A DNA stretch of 64,000 nt from Steromphala cineraria (taxonomy: Eukaryota > Mollusca > Gastropoda > Trochida > Trochidae), in contig OU744724.1 in assembly GCA_916613615.1 (NCBI GenBank), forward strand, positions 27,204,171 through 27,268,170, read 5' to 3'. Shown here in pieces: positions 1 through 13,100 of the stretch. The notes below the pieces were generated by a model. It ran no database searches and was not told where the DNA came from. It saw only the letters and a list, made by a program, of their open reading frames with translations. Position numbers and translations under genes: made by a program. Within the stretch, counting starts at the first letter, position 1. Each line of letters starts with the position of its first letter.

Positions 1-212
1 TTTTTCTATTGCCGATAAAGGGAAAAATGGTGAAAGAAATTTCATATGTGCCCATCCCGTCATGTGTACATATCGCTTTTAGGCCGCCTGTCAGCTGTGA
101 CGTCATAAAAGAAATGATAAACCAACCAATGCAGGTTGTCTCATGAGAAGGAGGTAGTTTACTTGATATTTGTAAACAATGCAAATTTCATAGAATAGGT
201 ACAATATTGGAA

Positions 213-799
213 AAAATAGAGCCATTGGCTCTGTAGCTCATCAGGCGTCATATAAATTTTGCTTTAGAGTGTGGCGAATGTGGTTAGTCCCCTCAGTAGG
301 GTCCACAGGGTCACCAAATATACAATTTAGAATCCTCCCTATCTAACTTAAGAGTCTATACACAAGGCTTCAGCTTTCAAGGCCTCAAGCTTCTGGAGAA
401 GAAGATGAAAATAGGTCTAAAGGTGTGGCCCTTATTAGGGGTCACAGGGCTACAAAAGCTACAAATTATATGCCTCACAAGGATTCTGTACACAAAGTTT
501 AAGCTTTCTTGGGCTTATGCTTCTTGAGAAGAAGTTGAAAATAGGTTTTAAGGGTGCGGCCTCGTTGGCCCTTATTAGGGGCCACAGGGCCACCAAAGCT
601 ACAATTTTTAATCCCCAATAGTCAAGGAGTCTCTACACAAAGTTTCAACTTTCTAGGCCTTATGCTTCTGGGGAAGAAGTCGAAAATGTACAAAGTTTAC
701 GGATGGATGGACGGCCGGACAGAACGGACGGACGGACGGATGGAGTTCACCATGCCATGCCATAAGCCCATCGGGCCTTACAGGCCAGATGAGCTAAAA
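213..799. repeat. molluscan-type dispersed element, copy 1 (three internal repeats)
   Basis: Begins with the small palindrome GAGCCATTGGCTC and TAGCTCATCAGGC. It ends with the inverse, GGCCAGATGAGCTAAAA, preceded by CGGACGGACGGA. Inside are three roughly 140-bp repeats, each with a 'CCCTTATTAGGGGCCACAGGG'-like core (near 287, 430 and 569). A related copy is at 17794-18215. Short terminal inverted repeats suggest a non-autonomous DNA element. The ORF at 554-862 lies in this repeat and is not a gene. Confidence 0.75.
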
Positions 800-933
800 T
801 GTCACCCGGAAGTGTATCATATTGCAAAATTATTGCAAAAGCTTAAGAGCTGTGATTTGTAGTACAAGTTAACATTCGTTTTGAAACAACTATTTGACAC
901 ACTTACATTGGATATAATGTTTTAAAATACAAC

Positions 934-1199
934 TCATAACTCTTTCTTTATTTCTTTTCGTACACGTACCATGATTATGTACTCTGTGTCCACATCTAGT
1001 CTGAGAAGCATGTGTGTATTCCGTGTTCGATTCCTCTCTGGTCTGACATACTCATCGCTGACGTACCAGGATACTTCAAACTCAACAGGTGGCTCCACAA
1101 CTGCAGACCAGGTCAGATTGACCTCCATCTTGTTATTTGAAGGGTCAAAGGTCATTTGAGGTGTCCGGTTCATTTTCAAGTTCACCAAATCTTGCCATG
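934..1199 (-). CDS. ANOS1: ANOS1-like exon 11 (FN3-3 and stop)
   Basis: A 266-bp exon encoding S385 to L472 and a TGA stop at 936-934, entered in phase 1 after TTTATTCCCAG. It shows the FN3 hallmark Trp in MEVNLTWSA, strand C in FEVSWYVS, NLT and NRT sequons, and strands E-F in LRLDVDTEYIIMVRV. The domain stops about where strand G should begin. A donor-like GTACGT lies inside (ATG|GTACGT near 970-965), so an isoform continuing into exons left of the window is possible. No AATAAA follows within the window. Confidence 0.75.
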
Positions 1200-4100
1200 C
1201 TGGGAATAAAATCAGATTATGAAAATAATTATCGTGAGATCATGCTTATGACGATGATGAAAATAATAATTATATAATGAACATCATTGAAAGCGCACCA
1301 TAAATAAAACGTGATATGTTGTGAAAATCTTTCAAGTAGGCAAGTACAAAGTCCTAGATATGAATAAAAACGTATTAGGAAAGAGCATAAATATAAGTTA
1401 TCACCAAAAAAAACTTATTTTACTTTTATCTACGAAAATCATTGTTCATCACATTAGCATGACAAATGTACATCTTTAAACACTGCTTAGCCTTAAAACT
1501 CCTAAACCAGTGATGTCATAGTATTGTGACGTCATCGTGTTAATGAGGTCATATCATTTTGACGTCATTACTGATGATGTAAACCGTTCATGATGTCATG
1601 TGTTTTCTGATTACAGGGCATTGTTAAAAATTTACTGTCAAAGCGATATCTCCTCGTAGACATCGCTTGATCTTCCCCGGTGGAACACAGTTTGGGATGA
1701 TAAAGACTAAGAAATCTACAGTCTTCACGTAGAGATTGATTCAGGTGCTCATGAATGTCGCATCGGGGTAAAAATGAAAAATCGAATTGGAATATGTCAA
1801 CCCTTTGCGGCAAAACAATAGGAAGGGTCACTTAATCTGAAAGAGCACACATGAAGATCGGTCCTAAAATGACCACAGACAATACCATGGCACGATGTGT
1901 CTATACAACAACTGTCTGGATGGCCCATTTTACTGTTAACATTTGGGATCTGAGATGTTGTTAGATGATATTAATTCCATATTTTTTTTAATGGATTGTT
2001 TTAAAAAGTGATCGGTATGTTTTGAAACATTTACAGATACATGTACATGCAGTAAGTATACTTATGCCACCCTTTTGGTGTGTTTGAAGGCCGGATTAAA
2101 ATGAACAAATAACATCTTTTTTCTAATTGAACAAGAAAAGTGACAACCAAACAAAGAATTTCTTGCAGGATTTGGGTAGTTGTCTATGGTACCTGTAGGC
2201 GTTTTTTTAAACAATAATGTATAACAAATGTGTATACACATTGTATTAGGATAAAGAATATCACACTTATTTATTCTGAACATTGCTTGATTGAAAAACT
2301 AGCGTTTTGGTAATATCTTTATAAATTAATAATACTTACACAGTGGTTCAGCATTTAAAATGGGTTCTGAAAAGACAAAAACCATGCCACTAAGTTAAAA
2401 ATGAAACAAACAAAAACATAACAGATAATTTGTTGTCAGATGTGATCATCAAATTTATAAATAAAGGAAAATGCCAGAAACTAGATATAAGTTAAATACC
2501 TATATTTGTTTCTTTTGATAATTGTTTTATGATAATGCATGCCTATATGCTCAGTGATATCATTTTCCAATCATTATTCAATCAGTACTTAGAAAATTGC
2601 ATAGTAACCAACCTGTGTCATTTGTCTTGCTTTTAATTTTAGGTATCTTGTTGTCAATTTGGTTCTTTTTCTTTTTACCTGGGGAAGAAAATGAAAAGAT
2701 CTATATCAGTGATCAGAAGAAATGTAAACATCTACATGTAAGATCCTGCATTGTTATATTTCCTTTGCTAGATAAAAGAGTAAACATAATTTATTTTGAA
2801 TTTAATCAATAAATGGTTTCTTCAGATATGTATTTCGCTTTGTACTGCTCTTCAAATAAAATTATTTAATTTCCAATTTCATAGCGCAGACAAGGAGTTA
2901 CATTCAATCATAAAAATTGTATCAAATATTGCAAATGTCATCCAAAGCAGATGAAATTTGGTATTCCACAAACCTGATTTTTGTTTGACAGGTTTCTCTG
3001 ATATTCTGTTGTCTTCGTTAACTGGATTATCTAAGTAAAAAATATTTACTACAAGTTAGATGAAAACAAATGATAAAACATTTACAATGTAAATGTCAGA
3101 CTTTCAAAGGCATGGCAATAGACAGAAACTAACACAACAGTTTGTGACATTTTGGGAATTTGAGTATTGAATAACATGGATCACGATCACCAAAGCTATT
3201 TCCTGAAAAGATTAATACTCTTTCTGGACTCCAAGATATATTTTATGATTCGAACGTAAACGTTTTTGGATATCGAATTATCAGATACTGTATAGGCTTC
3301 AAACAAGGTAAACATGATCATAGGTATTCCAATTTAAATTCCTTAATTTCAATGCATGTGTAGATTAATGTTAATCATGTGCATTGGCTTGTTTTACTGT
3401 TACTGGAGTATATAGTCTTCAGGAGTGATTCGTTTTCATAACATAATTTTGTCAATGCAAATGTTTTCCTGACAACTGCATTTGAAGATACTTTACATAT
3501 TGGTTTATCAAAAAACTCCTTTTTACGTCATAACTTTAAGTTCAAATCCATATATAATTTATGCATAAACTGCATCTAATCTTGATAGAAATATCACCGG
3601 TGAGCTTGCGGGAGGGAAAATAGCTCAAAACAAAAGTTGAGCAGAAAGGCTTAGATTTGCCAATGATGGAGGCTGGTGCGAGTTGTACCTTGCGATGGAA
3701 GTTTGATCGTAGTTATACTTACTTTTCAAGAAGAAACGTTCATCATCGTTACAGTTTGTCATACGGATATTCGTATCCAGACAGAGGGGGGTTCTGAACT
3801 GCAGGTAGCCGCTTATCTTGTTCTGGTGGCTGTCCTCTATACTTATATCCACGTTAGTTTCTGTGTTGAATGTCATACCCGGTATTGTGAAGTTTGGCTG
3901 TGTGAAAGAATTTAACCAATAAGTATCTTGAGAAGAAGATAAAAGATAAAGATTAAATATTTACTCTTATTTTGAAAGGCTATATGCAAATAAGCAATAT
4001 TTTCGTTGAATAGGAATGCTTCAGAAATTCTTTTTCGGATATTTCAAGAAAATTAAAAGCGAATGAACTAACAGATTTGCCCTCAATATTAATCTAAAAA

Positions 4101-7100
4101 ATATTCATATTTTTGAAGGTTCCTAATGGGTAAATATTAACATCCAATGAAAAACAACCATCATTCTTTAACAAAACAACGGATTGGTATTTCAAAGGAA
4201 GAACTGACTTCAAAGAACTCAAAAGGAGAAAGCATATTACCATTTCAACCGAACTTTCTTTCGAAAATAACCCAAAATGATATTAAAGGTGTCTTTTGTG
4301 AAAATATTTACATTTGCAATAAAAAGTTAAGGAGAGAAAACATCACCCTGTCAACGTACACTCTCACTGTAATAAAACTCCTTGGATGTAGCTTCGCTGT
4401 ATGGCAGATTCCAGCAAGGGGGAGACTCTGGGTAAACTTCACAGTCGATGACGTCCCAGTTGATAGAATAGTGACATTTGATGTCATCGCTCCCACATCG
4501 GACAAGCCCCTTCTGAGGGTGTGACCATAATAAGGTCACCTGCAGCTTTCTTTCCACCACATCCATCTCGATAGACACGTTCAGGACACCATTGGCCACA
4601 TATGTTGCAGTTTTCGGCTCTCCCAGTCTCCCTGTCTCAAGCTGATGCCCTGCGATTAGATTCAGATCATAGATGTTATATATCGTTTGGTTGAAATCAG
4701 GTAATTCGCTACACAACGATATATACTATTATCTAGACCAGTGATATTAAACGAACACTTCCTATCTGTCAAATGAGTCCTCTTTTCAATTTCCACAATG
4801 GTGATATTGATATTTATGAATAGTATTTCAATGTATATTTTTCTTTAAGCATGTTATTTCGACAAACAATAATATCTTTAATCCATTTGAAAGAGTTGTA
4901 AAGGGATGTTAGCGATTTTGTTTTCAAGATGAACTACTATAATTACAATTAAAACAAAGAGTAGGAAATCTGACCTTTTAACAATCATTATAACAAGACC
5001 AATATTTATGTATATATACTCACATCCTACAACATCTGATTTGGGAGAGAACGTTGATGTTGCAACAATTCCTCTGGTACTCGATGCTAAAAGTTGGAAT
5101 TCCGAAGGCATTGGTAGACTGTCTGTTGAGAATTCAGCATTGGTTGAGGTAGTCTGGTAAAAATAGAAACATTATCAACTCAGGTGCAAAGGAAACGTTA
5201 GCAACAAAGGTAAGTTTGTCTCAAAAACTAATAAAAGACAATTTTTGAACTATGGTTCGCCCTTAAAAAATCCGTCGCTTTAGAATGAGCATCACAATGT
5301 GCAAAGGAAACGTTAGCAACAGAGGTAATATTGTCTCAAAAACTAATAAAAGAATTTTTTTGTACAAGTAGCTATTTTGAAACACAGGTATTACACTATA
5401 AGAATCTTATATTATCTTCAAGGGCAAATTTTGAAGTTTTGTTCCCCCTTTAAAAATCCGTCGCTTTAAAGGGGCAGTAGCACGTTTTTCGGGGGAATAT
5501 AAGGTGATGTCAGGAAAATGAAAATAAATGGTTCCAATTGAAAGAAAATGTATTTAAAGTAAATGAAGCAGTAATTATTCAAATATATAACGTAAAGTTT
5601 AGCCATGCGATTCCTTTCTCTCACACAAAATGAATTAAATGTGTTCACAAAAAATGGCCGCCAATGGGTTTTATATGAATCCTCATTCTTTGTCCTCTGA
5701 CTATGAGTGATTGATTGGCTTGTGTAATGAGATTGTTGACATTGTCAATATAGTACATTTAGCATTAACTTACAAATTTAAGTGAAATATTTAAAATATA
5801 AAATTATAAAAAAACGTGCTACTGCCCCTCTAAAATGTGCACCAATAAACCATGAACGAACGTATGCAACTAAAAGGTTATAGGTTATGTCGGCCATTTT
5901 TTTATTCATACTCTAGCAATCTTTAAATAAAATTATTCTGCAAATTCGAATGAAAATAGTGATTTAGTGTCTTTAGACGGATAGAAAGTCTGAAAGAAAG
6001 CATAGTCGGATAGGAGGAATTGTTAACTCACTTTACAGGGACATATTCTAAAAATCATTTATTATCAACTTTATATCAGCAGTAGTTTGTTCTAAGGGGG
6101 ACATTCATTTTGCAAAGGAGGCTTTATTTAAGCAGATATAAAAGTGTATATAACATTTCAAAAATATTGAAAAAGAAATGTGTACATTGTGATCATAATT
6201 TATCAAAATTATCATAAAGGATAAGTCTGGTTACCGTGTATATATCAGAACAAGGCGAAACAAGAGTATTTGATATCATATCATCAAAGAAATAACTTAA
6301 TTCCTCTGAATTTATTCTACGGCATGACCTTTTCGATAGTGGAACATAACACGCCTTTTCACAAGCTTAAACCCTTTATGTTAAATGACAATTTAAGTCG
6401 ATGGGTCAAAAAGTCATGTTGATTTCTTTGTTGTCAATTTCCTTGGCACGTGGCTATATTTGCATGAAAGACTACAACGGGATTCCAAAAATAGCATCTA
6501 CTAGCTCGGCCAGGTGTTTATAAGATGCTCACAAGCCCTTTGGAATTCCATCCCGCTTCTTAAAGCGTTCGCTTTATCGCGTATTTACAGAGATGTCACG
6601 CACGCAATGTGAGTGAAATACACATGGATATAAACACATTGTAATGAACATCACATAGGAAAACATGTCGATTACAAAGGTGCCTGCCTGCCCTAGCCTC
6701 TCACTGAACATGTGAAATATACACATCGGGACCACGTGGTAGAACTACCGTATGTAGGTTCTCGACAATGTTTAACTAACAAGCTTATCGTTTAACAAAC
6801 ACTTGGAACAACTACAACTTAACATTTTGTCGTAATAAACACCGAAGGGGGAATGTAGCTTCATTCTGTCAACACTTGAATGAAAATAACATAAAATTTG
6901 ATTCTTCACAAAGGAAAGTCATAGAGGTACTGCAAAGAATATTGAAATTGGTAATGTGATACATGACATTTTGCATGAATAAACAAAACAATAAGTAAAT
7001 AGCAATATACATCTCAATTTTAACAACGATAGAGAGGACCCCATGTGAACTATACAGAGGAAACTTGTGAAATATAGAAAGGAAAAACTAATTAAATGTT

Positions 7101-10100
7101 TAATACAACTTCTTAAAACCCTTGAAACACAAAATTAAATACTGTCCACATAAAATCACATTTTCTTATACCAAAGGTAAATCAAATCATTTTGCCATTC
7201 CAACCTCTGTTTAAACGAGAACACCTTCTTGGCTTTCATACTGAACCATGACATATTTCATTTAGAGTCAGTCGTTCGTAAGACACATTATTCCAAACGT
7301 AGAATTCCAACATATTTCTGAACTGTAGGGACGAATGGAGTACTACAGATTTGCAACGCTCGCATTTCATCTAACTGCTTAGTCAAACTTAAATATGGCA
7401 CGAATTCAAGAATGGATTCTGACAGACAATTTATAATTTAATGTTTTAAAATAACCAATTAATATGAAACGGAGTTTACAAAATAAACCTTAGACAGGAA
7501 ATGAGAATATGCGACTACCTGAAGTAAAACATCCCACGTAGAGTTCTTTCCCTTTTCTCTGACCAGTATGACGTAAGCATACTGGTCATCTCGTTGTGTC
7601 CCGCCAACTGGCGGTCGCCATGACATAGAGGTCACCGTTAAGTCAGATTCCAAGTTTACTGCATCAAATGTCAACTTTTCTTTGTCACTTGCTGTAAATT
7701 GAAAAGCATATAATACACTTATTAATATTCAAGATTCTCTAAAACCAAACAGGATGGTACATGCGTAATTTAACACAGAGAAATAAAGATACATAAAAGA
7801 GTAACATACACCAGTATATATACTATCAAATATGTGGAAAAATGCATTTGATGAATCACATTTAATAGGGCCATTACTTATAAATGTATAAGAAGGGATG
7901 TTCATATCGTGCCAAAAGGGATGTATCCGATGTTAGACATTATCATCACTGTATCGTGTTTATTATATAAGAAGAAGAACTTTTACAAGTCTTCTGTAAA
8001 TATCAATATGTGTTTACTCGAAATGTGAAGATGCCATAGAGACAAAAGTGCATGTACTGAATGCAGTCAACATTAATGATCTTCATATTGCATTTTTCAC
8101 GATGTCTTTTATAAACCACTTACATCTAATTGATTGTATACCAACCGGAGTAATATCACTTACCCTCAGCCATGTTTTTCGTGAATTTACAAGCAGATTT
8201 GCATCCTCTTTTCTGCAACATAAAAAGAGCATATAGGTTGATACTGTTGTAGCATTTTGCATTTTAAATTATCATAAATAGTTATTTATCATATGTAGCT
8301 ATAATCATACTGAAATAAATATATCAACCATAAGTGCATTGGTAAGTACGCCATGAAAATACAAGACTATGGTAGCTCATGTGTCCGTTGAGCGTAATGC
8401 GTACTGCGTAATGGAAAATACGTAATGCGTAGTGCACAATGCGAAATGCGTATGTAACACTTTACACTACTAATTATATAAGAATTTAATCCATGTTCGC
8501 GTAATGCGTGAAGTGAAACGTGTAGTTGTTGTATTAACAGAATACTTACAAACAACAGTACTTGCTTATTTACAGAGTACTTACACGTATACATATTGAC
8601 TGAATACTTACACACACGATCCCATTGCCGCATATCGGACCGAACAGATCATGTGTTGGCAGTGAACAGACGGAGGTACACTGGAACAGAGAGGAACACA
8701 TTTCACACATTTCTGTATTTTCAAAGTTCGCACGTACAGTTACCAGAAATCGTAAAACAAACAGAGTTACGATTTGGGAACAAGAGATTCTTAAATTGAC
8801 CATATTTGATTCATAAGTTTGACACTTGATAAAATGACAAGTTATTGAATAGCGACACATTAAGTTGAAATGAATGATTGTCAACAATCTAATAACTGAG
8901 GATGGAATGATTTCCACTTGTTAGTACTAGTTTGGATTTAGTTTAGCTTCTGACTTGTCAAACAAGATAGCAGTTTGAAGTCTTTAGACTAGTTGCACAT
9001 AAAGGAACGGGTCATTTGTATAACGAATTAATCACCAAGGTACCTAAGAAATTGACTGGCTAAAAGCTTCGAAAGGGTATTTAAAAACAGGATAAATACG
9101 ATGACTTTTCTTAAAGGGGCAGTAGCACGTTTTTCTGAAATTTCTATATTTTCAATATTTGACTGATAATTGAGTGTTAATGCTAAATGTATTTTTTTGA
9201 TACTGTCAAAAATCTTATTACACAAACCAATCATCCATAGTCAGAGAACAAATCATAAAGATTTATATAAAACTATTGCCAGCCATTTTTTATGAACAAC
9301 ATTAATTCATTTTGTATGTGAAAAAGGAATCGAATGACTGAACTTTACATTGTATATTTGATTTATTACTGTTTCAGTTAGTTTCATTACACTGTCTTTC
9401 AATTAGAACCAATTATTGTAATTCTCCTGACATCACCTTATATTCCCCTTAAATACGTGCTACTGCTCCTTTAAGAATTAAAATCATAGTCTTACCATGC
9501 TGCAATCTCGGACATTTTCACACGCTTTTCCCTTGGCGTTTGCATCTTGTTGAAACTGTAATAAAACAGACATGAATATTTACATAATCAGTGACAGCTC
9601 ATCATACATATGCATGTACGTGCATTGACCGTATATGAATATACATTGTTGTTCCTGTTCAAATGATTTGTTTGCTTAGATGTGTTAATTTTATGCAAAA
9701 TAATGTTCTTCATAGAGGAGATCTGATTGCTCAACCCAAATATCCGTAGTTGTTGAAAAACATTTTATCATCCAGGCATTTGTGTGAGAACCTTCGAGTT
9801 CATCGTGAATTCGGTATGTTTATTAAAAAAGTTTGTATTTGCAGGTTTAATCCAAATAGGAGGCTCCTACATATTTTGTTCACTATTTTTTCTTCAAATT
9901 CAAAAACTTGAACCTCGATCCAAATAATTTCTAAAATGATATATATTTCTGTACCTCACAAGCTCTTACTATGCAGTCATTCTACAAGAGTTTATTTACA
10001 TACATGACCTTGTACAAAACAATACTACATATGTGACTCACATAGTATATATATAGTACTGGAAGCTGACCAAGATAGTAGTTAGCACACCACTGTAGTA

Positions 10101-13100
10101 TAAGCCTTGCACCAGAAGACGACCGTGCCACCTCCCTCTGCCAATATGGCCTACAGCCCATCCACACAGATGGAATACAACATGATTGGTGGAGAGCCAA
10201 CATTTCATAATATTTCCGTCTTTGTGTCAATAATGACAACTATGATGAACTTGCACTTGTAAGAGACGTTAACGTTATTTAAATTTTATTCTTTGTGAAA
10301 TTCGTTTTTATCAAATATCTATAAAACTACGAAGTAAGTAGTAGCTAGCACTAACCAAGGCACTAGTTAGGGACGTTTACGTTATTCCCCAGTTTTGGAT
10401 TTTATTCTTTCTGAAATTCTTCTTTATCAAATATCTATAAAACTACGAAGTAAGTAGTAGCATCCAAGCCACTAGTTAGGGACGTTAACGTTTTTTCCCA
10501 GTTTAGAATTTTATTCTTTCTGAAATTTTTCTTTCATTGTCTTTAAAACTATTTCCTTGATTTCTGAATTTTGCTGGGTAATGTAAGTTGGATGTTGCTA
10601 TGAAAAAGATACTAAATTGAATTACTTTTTAACTATCTCCTGTGAGACAAAATTAGTTTGAACTTAAATGCTTTCAATATCAATGGTCCATTATCAAACA
10701 AGTTAAATATGCAAAGGTCCATTACATAACAACATTGCTAATCATTGTGTTTGGACGTCTACGGTCTGTTAGCTTTGCTATGTTTATATATTTCCTTCAA
10801 TAGAACTTCTCTGGAAGAAGACAATTGACTAACCATTTACGAAGTTCTTGCTTTGAAATGTTATGATTACATTCTTACGGTGTCCTTAAAGAAATTATAA
10901 GGTATCTATCGAATGATCAGAATTGTTAAGTTTGACACATCTCTTTAATTTCATTTAACATAGATAATTTGATTAATCAATGTCATAAAGAACAGAATAT
11001 TGAAAATTAACTGTAACTATTTACGCCAAAACAGCACAGAACTTAACTAAACCATGTTGACCTCCAACACTTACTTCATCGTATTGAAATTTAAGATATT
11101 AATGGCACACTAAGAAACAATAAAATGCTGAAATGACATTGATTCGTATAGTTGTAATTGATAAAACTCTTAACAATGCAGTACATAAACCTTAACCCTA
11201 TCCGACTCCATCATTTCAAGACATATATTTAGAAGTACTAGAGAGAAAGAAAAACATTGACTCGTAATCTAGGCCATTAGAATATTTAACTAAATCAGCA
11301 AAGAATGTAAATTAATCTATGTCATAAACAACGGAATGTTAAAAAAACTGACATTAATTCATTTAATTGAAATTAATAAGAAAGAGAACGCAAAACATAA
11401 AACAGAACCTTGTTTTACTCCAACATTCAAATACATTACTTAAAATGGCAGTTAGAGCTGTCAGGTTGGCTAATATATCACTGTTCACGACACTGAAGTG
11501 AAAAGGCCTTGTTATAGATAATTGTGAGGATTAGGAGTAAGAGCCTACTAGGAGAACAAGAGGAGACGTCTTGTACACTCACATCACCTTACAACTCCTC
11601 ACATCTCATTAGGAAACTCACATCTCAAAAGAAAACACATTTTCGGAAGAATCGGCCAAAGGCTAACATAGTCTTACACTCAGACCGTAGATCATTTTGA
11701 CCTAACAAAACCTCTATAAAAGCAAGTCAAGATCTGCAGTGAACTGCGGTCTTATCCCTTATGGGTTAAATTCTAACTTTTTTCTGAAACAGTCATTTGT
11801 CTGCGGCTTCTATTTTAATTTAATAAATTAATCATTTTTTTAGAAATATTTGTCAAAAACTTCATATAAGTCTAAGGCTAACATGTTTTGTTACTTATCT
11901 TGATGAGATCTAAATTAAGAAGAAACGTCACGTTTCAAGATAATCATAAAAAAATTCAGGGATGAAAACGCCAAAAACTGTAAATTGACTTAAAATTACT
12001 GAATAATTTTGAAATAATACCATGATCATATATGTTTTTATTTATGTACGCCTTTCATTATAAATCTAGAACTGCTAAATTAGGATTTAAAATGTATCAT
12101 AATTTATACACAACGATGAAGCAGGTTTAAAAGTTAGGTTTTACCATTAATATTTAAAAGGCATGTTAAAAACACCTGTTCTTAAAGCAACTTCTAAGGG
12201 ATATTACGTTGGTTAAACCATATACAATACTTGCATTGACGAGCTAAATATATACAACTGTAACCGGTACTAGGTATAACATGCTGCATATAATCGCTAC
12301 CAAGAAAGGGTGACCTTTTAAAAATATTCATTTCAAGACGCAAACATGTTGTACACATTTAACGAGATATTACGGTAACGTAATGGCTTTTACGTCAGAA
12401 TGTTTACATAATCAACCGTATGTAAAGGGAATTACTTAATGCATGTATATAATAAAGTTGATATAAGCTGAAAGGTGATACTAAGCAACTTAGCATATGC
12501 ATCGTTAATACAAGATAAACAACCCCGCTTGATTAGACTAATTACTACCACCTAAAAGAATATTCGCTAGAGCAGAATAAAATACAGATGTTCTTACAAC
12601 CATTTTGGAATGCACATTTGAGTGCAGTTATTTGATGCGCATACCTGTTTGTGGTTACACAGGTGCAAATGCGGTTTCGCTTGATTAGTTTATTGTGATC
12701 CTCGCGTCTAAATAGCCTTCTGCATGAACTGACTTGAGTGTGCTGTGGTTTAGGTTTTGCACTAGCAGACTTCAGGGAAGATGTATTTGTGAGAAGGATT
12801 TGTTTCTATTACAACAAACTGTGTTCGGACACAATATATCATATAATGGTAGTGTGACATATGAAATGGAATTATATCAAACCAAAATATCTTTGATATA
12901 TTCCTAAATGTTTGATTGAGTTTTAATTATTTTTACTATAATATCTTTTACATATTAATGTTCTATAACATCTAACCCACCCTATTCCATCTGTTCAACA
13001 AGCCACAATTTGACTACATATCTACATGTACCCTTTAACAATCAATGTACCTTTTGACTATTCCTCTACTCTCTGACCACCCTGTACCTTGTGACCAATG

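Noticed and set aside
554..862. 102-codon frame on plus
   Set aside because: Lies in a dispersed repeat that recurs at 17794-18215 and includes CGGACGGA simple sequence.
4650..4716. Upstream extension of ANOS1-like exon 7 to the acceptor near 4695
   Set aside because: With the phase supplied by exon 6 this start reads into a TGA within about 50 bases. The acceptor at 4650 keeps the frame.
8681..8917. Longer version of ANOS1-like exon 3 using the full open frame
   Set aside because: The next plausible acceptor upstream (AATACAG) gives the wrong phase after exon 2 and breaks the conserved Cys spacing.
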